DNA of 64,000 nt from Todiramphus chloris collaris (taxonomy: Eukaryota; Chordata; Aves; Coraciiformes; Alcedinidae), in assembly GCA_025345505.1 (NCBI GenBank), contig JANVCC010000047.1:9586413-9650412 (forward strand), given 5' to 3'. A program made the translations under genes and the position numbers. The stretch's first letter is position 1. Every line of letters begins with the position of its first letter. The notes beneath the pieces were generated by a model that had not been told where the DNA came from, searched no databases, and saw nothing but the letters and a program-made list of their open reading frames with translations. Positions 59,081 through 64,000 of the stretch are shown one piece after another.

Positions 59081-61854
59081 TCCACACTTTAGCGGAAAAA
59101 ACCCCCCAAAAAATCTATGGGGGACTGTTTCCCATCCTGTTTCATTTACTGATCAGGATCCTCCCTATAATTTCCTGCAGCAGCCTTCTGAACTTAATTC
59201 AAAGCCTGGGGAGAGGGGGATCCCCCACTGTACCCCCCACTTTCCAATCGCACATTTTCCTCTCCCCACTCCAGGCAGCACAGCTACCCTGCCACTGCTC
59301 TGAAGCCCTGGGACTCCTGCTCAGAACCCAGATTGCCCCTAACTATGCAAATGTCACCATTAATTATGCAAATGGCTGCTAAAATTTCTTTTAGCCCCAT
59401 ATCACAACAACAAGATGACCAGGACACCTGAAACCACAAAGTCATCAAAAAAAAAAACCAAAAAAACCAAAAAAACCAAAAAAACCAAAAAAACCCAAAA
59501 AACTTCCAATGTGACAGAACTTAAAATGAACCAATGGGAAAAAACCAACCAACCAACCAACCAACCAACCAAAGCCTGGTTTCTCTTCGTACGACAGACC
59601 CATGAGTCTCTTCTGTCCACCTTCGTTAACAGTGTATGTTTTCTTAGGGTGCACAGGTTGGCAAGGGTGGACTGGTGTATCCAGCGGCCAAGGAGTCCTC
59701 TGGTTTCGATACCTGTACAAAGTGAAGAAAGTCTACAGAAGAGTGGTTATATAGTCTTGAGTTCTTAGCCTGTAATATGGCAGAAGTAGACCCAGAAGAC
59801 AACTGGAGAAATCTTCTATTTAAGGTGGTTATTTTGTTTGAGTTGATTTGCCATGTTGCATTACCGCATTTGGGTTCTCAGCGAGGTTATATTCATAGTA
59901 ATAACAGATTTGAGGAAATCAGTTGAATTATTACTGAGATGGATGTTTAGTTTCATTAATCTTTAGCTACAAAGTATGACAGCATTGCTTTGTTTGCTTC
60001 TGCGCTTTTTTTTTTGACACTTCATTGTAGGTGTCTAATTAAAAGTTGTGAACTGTATCACAAAGAGCAGAATGGAGTGGTTTTTTATTTCTGTGTGCAG
60101 CTCAAACCCACCAGAAGCATTTAATGCCTTCTTATGAGTTGTATGCATTTAATTTTGGTCATCTGTCTGAAGACTGCCTACATAGTGTCTGATACTTTGC
60201 TCATTTGCAGGATATATGCAAAAAAACTTTCTTGTTTTTCCAAGTGTGACAATACTTCACATCTGTGTAACTGAGTCATATTCCCCTCTTGCTCAAATAG
60301 ACATATTTGAAAAGGAAATTGAGAAGCTTTGAAGAATTTTAATCCTGTCATGAAATCACATTTCAGGGCCCTTGGTTCCCACTAGTGCGGTATGAAAGAA
60401 CGTAATGTCCTCAGCTTTCTCAGCTCCCTGCAGCTCCTCAGCTGCCTGTCAGGAGTGTAGCCCGTATTGCCTAAGCCCTTCTGACTGTCCTCTTTTTTGA
60501 CAGTTACTAGGATATCTGTCCTTTAAGTATAAATGAATTAATTCTTTCCAGAAAGCCGACTTTTTTTTTTTTTTTCATTTTAGTGAATTTCAAAATGTGT
60601 GGGAAGATGTTAAATTAGAAGTTTTAAAAGTTTAACCAGGGCACATAGTCTTTCTAGGACATGGTCTACTCCCATGGTTTATGGCACAGTGCTGAAGTTA
60701 CATCTCTGGGACAAAGCTTTGCCTGTGTGCTGAGTTTTGGAAATAGTCTGACAGACAAGTCCCTGGAACGGGGACTTTGAACATCTGAGCATGAAGTGGT
60801 GGTAGTGATCACTGCTGTAGCAATCCTGATCGTGGCTCAAGCACCGAATAAAACCAAAGCAAAAATGTAGTCCTTGCCTTACAGCATGAAAAGTGTGAAA
60901 TATTAGACAAAAGCTAAATACTGAGGTTCATCTACTGGGCCGTTACTAGTCTGAGCTACTTTACAACCACCCTTCCCCACCAGAGAAAGAAGCACAGAGA
61001 CAGAGTTTTCACTGTCTCTGCTTTTTGACTACAAATGGTGATTTTCTGCTCAGCTTGGGTTAATTAAATGTAATAACTGCAGCTTTTTTCTATCTTCTCC
61101 TGGGAAAAGGGGGCAGCTGTGCTGATGCTGGGCTGCTAATTCAAGAACATGTTGGCAGTTGAAGCATACCTTGAAATAAAAGGAACAAACACCACCATTG
61201 TTAGAAAAAAACACCACTACTACATTCTTTGCTACCCCGGGGAAATATATCTCCATATTCATTCCTCCTCGGCTATCTTAACTTGTCTTTTTGTTTTAAA
61301 CTGTTTTGATTAGATGGGTAGAGTGTGTTGGGCCTTAGAGTTGCTAGATCAGAGGAGACTGGAGTTGGTCATTTGGGACAGAAGTAACCACTGCTTCCCC
61401 AAGTTCATTCCTATCAGGGGGAGCAAACCCTGGCTTCAGTTACTGGGCACACGTCTGACCACATGGTAGGTCCTCTATCTGCCTGTGAACAGCTCTACAG
61501 ATGTTATACATATGCTCAAGGTAAACACTCCGTGCGCAGCCCCTTCAGGTGGTCGGCCCACCCCTGCCCCAGTGCTCAGGACACAGCTGCCTGAAGGCAG
61601 AAGGCGGGATGTCTGGGGGACGTTCACTCATCTGGGAGCAAGCAACAACAATAAATGGGTATAGTAGGGACAGACTGTGAAATTCATAACCTTGTAGATA
61701 GTGTTTATCTCCATGAACAGGACAAGATGACATTTCGAAGCACCCGAGCATGCTGAGCAGACAAGAACTGGCAAGAATAAGGATTTTAGTCTTTAGGTCA
61801 CTGAAAGAACACGGTGATGAAGTAGACAAGATGAAGTAAATGTCCACCAGAGGT
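59081..61854. other. Intergenic DNA right of the long CR1
   Basis: The first 300 bp (minus sense) might be remaining ERV leader. Beyond the simple repeats at 59447-59573 the sequence is AT-rich with no gene seen. Confidence 0.45.
59447..59573. repeat. (AAAAAACC)n and (AACC)n simple repeats
   Basis: Four to five near-perfect AAAAAACC units at 59452-59495, a 45-bp unique gap, then AACC repeated seven times at about 59543-59571. Confidence 0.93.
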
Positions 61855-62140
61855 CATGGAAGATCACTGAGGAGAGAAAAGACCCTAAGCCTAATTTTAT
61901 TATGCATGCTCGGACTATGTAAATAAATTCTAGCATAAGACTGTCCTTTCTAAGAAATACAATGAGTATGTATGCTTAGCCTGCATATAAACTGTGTGCC
62001 CAGCTTGCATGGGTATGCACACTTGGAGGAGGAGTGATCCCCTGTGCGTCTGGTGCTGCAAAATAAAGAATGCCTGCTTAATAACTTCTGTTACTGAGTT
62101 TTTCACTGCGTCAATTGGGAAGGAAAAATGAGCTGAAAAA
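61855..62140 (+). mobile_element. LTR-like element (3' part)
   Basis: Contains GTGTGCCCAGCTTGCATGG, CTGGTGCTGCAAAATAAAG (polyadenylation signal AATAAA) and GAATGCCTGCTTAATAACTT, an arrangement typical of R-U5 of avian ERV LTRs. The upstream boundary could not be fixed and may lie further left. No gag or pol nearby. Confidence 0.5.
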
Positions 62141-64000
62141 CATCACTTTTAATTATTTTAAATGGAGGGGTGATGACAAATCTGTAACAAGCATCCAGCA
62201 GTACCTTTAGCAATCCGTATTACACCCAGACAATGTAATGCAATTTAATGCCATCTTAAATGTTAATCAAAATGAGTTACATACGAACAGTAGAAAGAAA
62301 ATTGGAGAGAAACCTTTCAGATCTGACTTCAGAGCTCTTGCCTGCCTTAGTTTGCATTTCTGCTGAATGGTTTCTTGCTGCTTTATTTATAGGGGCAGCT
62401 TTTAGAAATGGGCTTGCTATCTCTTGGTGCTTGGACTAAACTACAAAAAAGCACTTGCACAGCAGCAAACATGACTGGAGGAAGCTGACGTAAGGCAGTG
62501 GTTAGATTTTTCAATTCCTCTGCTCATTTACACTGCTAAATTGGCCCCTGCTACAGAAAGATGAGAATCCTAATTAGCAGAGGGACGTTATTAGGCAAGC
62601 TCCCTCATTTGTCAGTGCTGACACACAGCTGCAAATACAGGCTTCATACAAGCAACAGATTAATATGAACAGAACACACAGCATGACACAATGCAAATCA
62701 TATTTTGGATTCTGTAATTTGCATTCAAGTATCTCCAGGGATTTTGGGACAATTGAGATACCTCCAATGTGGGATCATTCCTGGAGGAGAATGGGCACGT
62801 TTGCTATCATCAATACTATGTGTGAATAAATTAGGCTGTGGGTGATGACCTGGAAGTATGCTTGAGAACAGCAAAGGAGGAAGCAAAGCCGTGAAGCAAA
62901 AAGATAAGAAAGCAGAGATAACCAGGATGGGTGGGTGGTGACAGAGGTGGTGTAGGATAGCCAATTATGTATTAGCTTAAGATGTGGGAACAGCTTGTGT
63001 ATAAACATGTAGAACCAATAGTGAGTGTGAGATCAGGAAATTTTAGGATATAAATTAAGCTGCAATTTGATAATAAAGTGGCTTTGCTTTATAACTCTCA
63101 GAGTTGTGCAAGTCCAGTATCCTCCTGCACCACAACTCACAAATTATTAATAGTAGACATGAATGGAAAAAATAAGCTACATTCTGTATCTGCTGGTGAA
63201 ATAGACCTTCAAGCATGTAAAAGCCTCAACTTTTTTTGTATCAAATCAAACCAGGTAATGCTGTGAATTCTGCTTTGCTATTCATAAATAATTCCACACA
63301 GGACAGGATGCACAAGCTATCCTGAAAATGTGTTTTACCTGTCAAATCATCACGTATATATTAGATGATCAGAACTAAGGCTGTATTATTTTCCCTTTGT
63401 CCATCTATAAAGCAACATGCTGATTTAAGTTACGGTACAATTGTTCAGGCTGAGGTGGTTACTGGTTCGAGTTCTCAGTTCCACCCTTCTGCCAGAATCT
63501 GTACTCGTACATGAAGGACTGCATAGAAACAGTTTTCTTCTGAGCTTCAGCATGTTATGAGTTTCAGCTGAAGCGTGAATGGCAGGCTGTCAACTGACAG
63601 AACTCTAGAGCACACACGTGACTCCATTTAGACAGTTTACCGAAAACTGTGGCCAAAGACAGAACTCCAGATAGTACACAGCCAGAACAGTGGGTGGCCT
63701 GCCCCCGAGACAGCTCTGCAAGCCCACTACCCTGTGGCAGCTGTTCTTTGACAAAGCAGAGTGACTCTCCTTTTGTGTAAGGTATTGCTATGTAGTGGGA
63801 GCAGCGAGCCAATACTGCTTGTGCAGCTACTGAAAATTTTAGTTTTATGAAACACTTGAGAAATCACCCAAAGAGCTATGAGTAAGTTGCACAATTTCTT
63901 TTTAAAAACTGTTAAGAAAAGCCCTGATTGGTAGGTAGTGTGGCACATTCTGTACATTCAGACCAGCCAGTATCCTTGAATAGTTACATCTGTCCATTTG
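62141..64000. other. AT-rich intergenic DNA to window end, no gene seen
   Basis: Short chance frames only. No CR1 or LTR signature recognised. Confidence 0.55.

Noticed and set aside
1..64000. CRISPR arrays, tRNA or rRNA genes, bacterial-type operons
   Set aside because: No spaced direct repeats of CRISPR type, no recognisable tRNA A/B boxes in cloverleaf context, and the composition and elements are those of a bird nuclear genome.

Overview
This window is nuclear DNA from a bird, probably a neoavian. The evidence is a complete avian-type PACAP gene, several CR1 LINE copies ending in the ATTCTATG-type 3' repeat, and LTRs of the avian ERV type that begin with TGTCCTGGTTTC or end in AAACCACGACA. 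There are no operons, bacterial genes or CRISPR arrays. Apart from one gene and several mobile elements, almost all of the short open frames are chance frames in non-coding DNA.

The only host protein gene I can support is ADCYAP1, the precursor of PACAP and of the PACAP-related peptide, on the minus strand. Its four coding exons are 38891-38991, 36760-36894, 36166-36261 and 35090-35276. They join at GT-AG junctions into an uninterrupted 172-residue prepropeptide with a signal peptide, an acidic spacer, a GHRH-like peptide starting His-Ala-Asp-Gly, and PACAP27/38 bounded by dibasic and amidation signals. The gene sits in a run of CpG islands from about 33 to 42 kb. Upstream are candidate non-coding 5' exons and a promoter-like block with two CRE-like sites and a TATA-like site near 40.1-40.2 kb. 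Downstream is a long candidate 3'UTR with a proximal (34694) and a distal (32460) poly(A) signal.

Left flank (1-32.4 kb): AT-rich intergenic DNA with three CR1 fragments (7631-8022 minus, 10557-11335 minus, 17265-18162 plus), the last two forming a very similar inverted pair about 6 kb apart. It also has a roughly 1.9 kb G-poor, pyrimidine-rich tract at 14.1-16.05 kb and an interrupted (GT)n tract at 20.16-20.35 kb.

Right flank (42-64 kb): a probable ancient CR1 end (46.4 kb), a solo-LTR-like element (47.49 kb), and an ERV LTR followed by a primer-binding-site relic (52.73-53.35 kb). Next come an unexplained GC-rich island with GGGGCC and GGGAC repeats (53.93-54.45 kb), a decayed gammaretrovirus-like gag fragment (55.96-56.47 kb, minus) and a long CR1 (56.47-59.08 kb, minus) inserted directly against it. 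The CR1's open frame is broken by a single in-frame TGA. A further LTR-like end lies near 61.85-62.14 kb.

I found no clearly new system. The items most worth following up are the intact PRP/GHRH-like peptide and conserved cryptic peptide in ADCYAP1, the long 3'UTR that would cross a CpG island, the inverted CR1 pair, the CR1-in-gag nest, and the orphan GC island beside the ERV.
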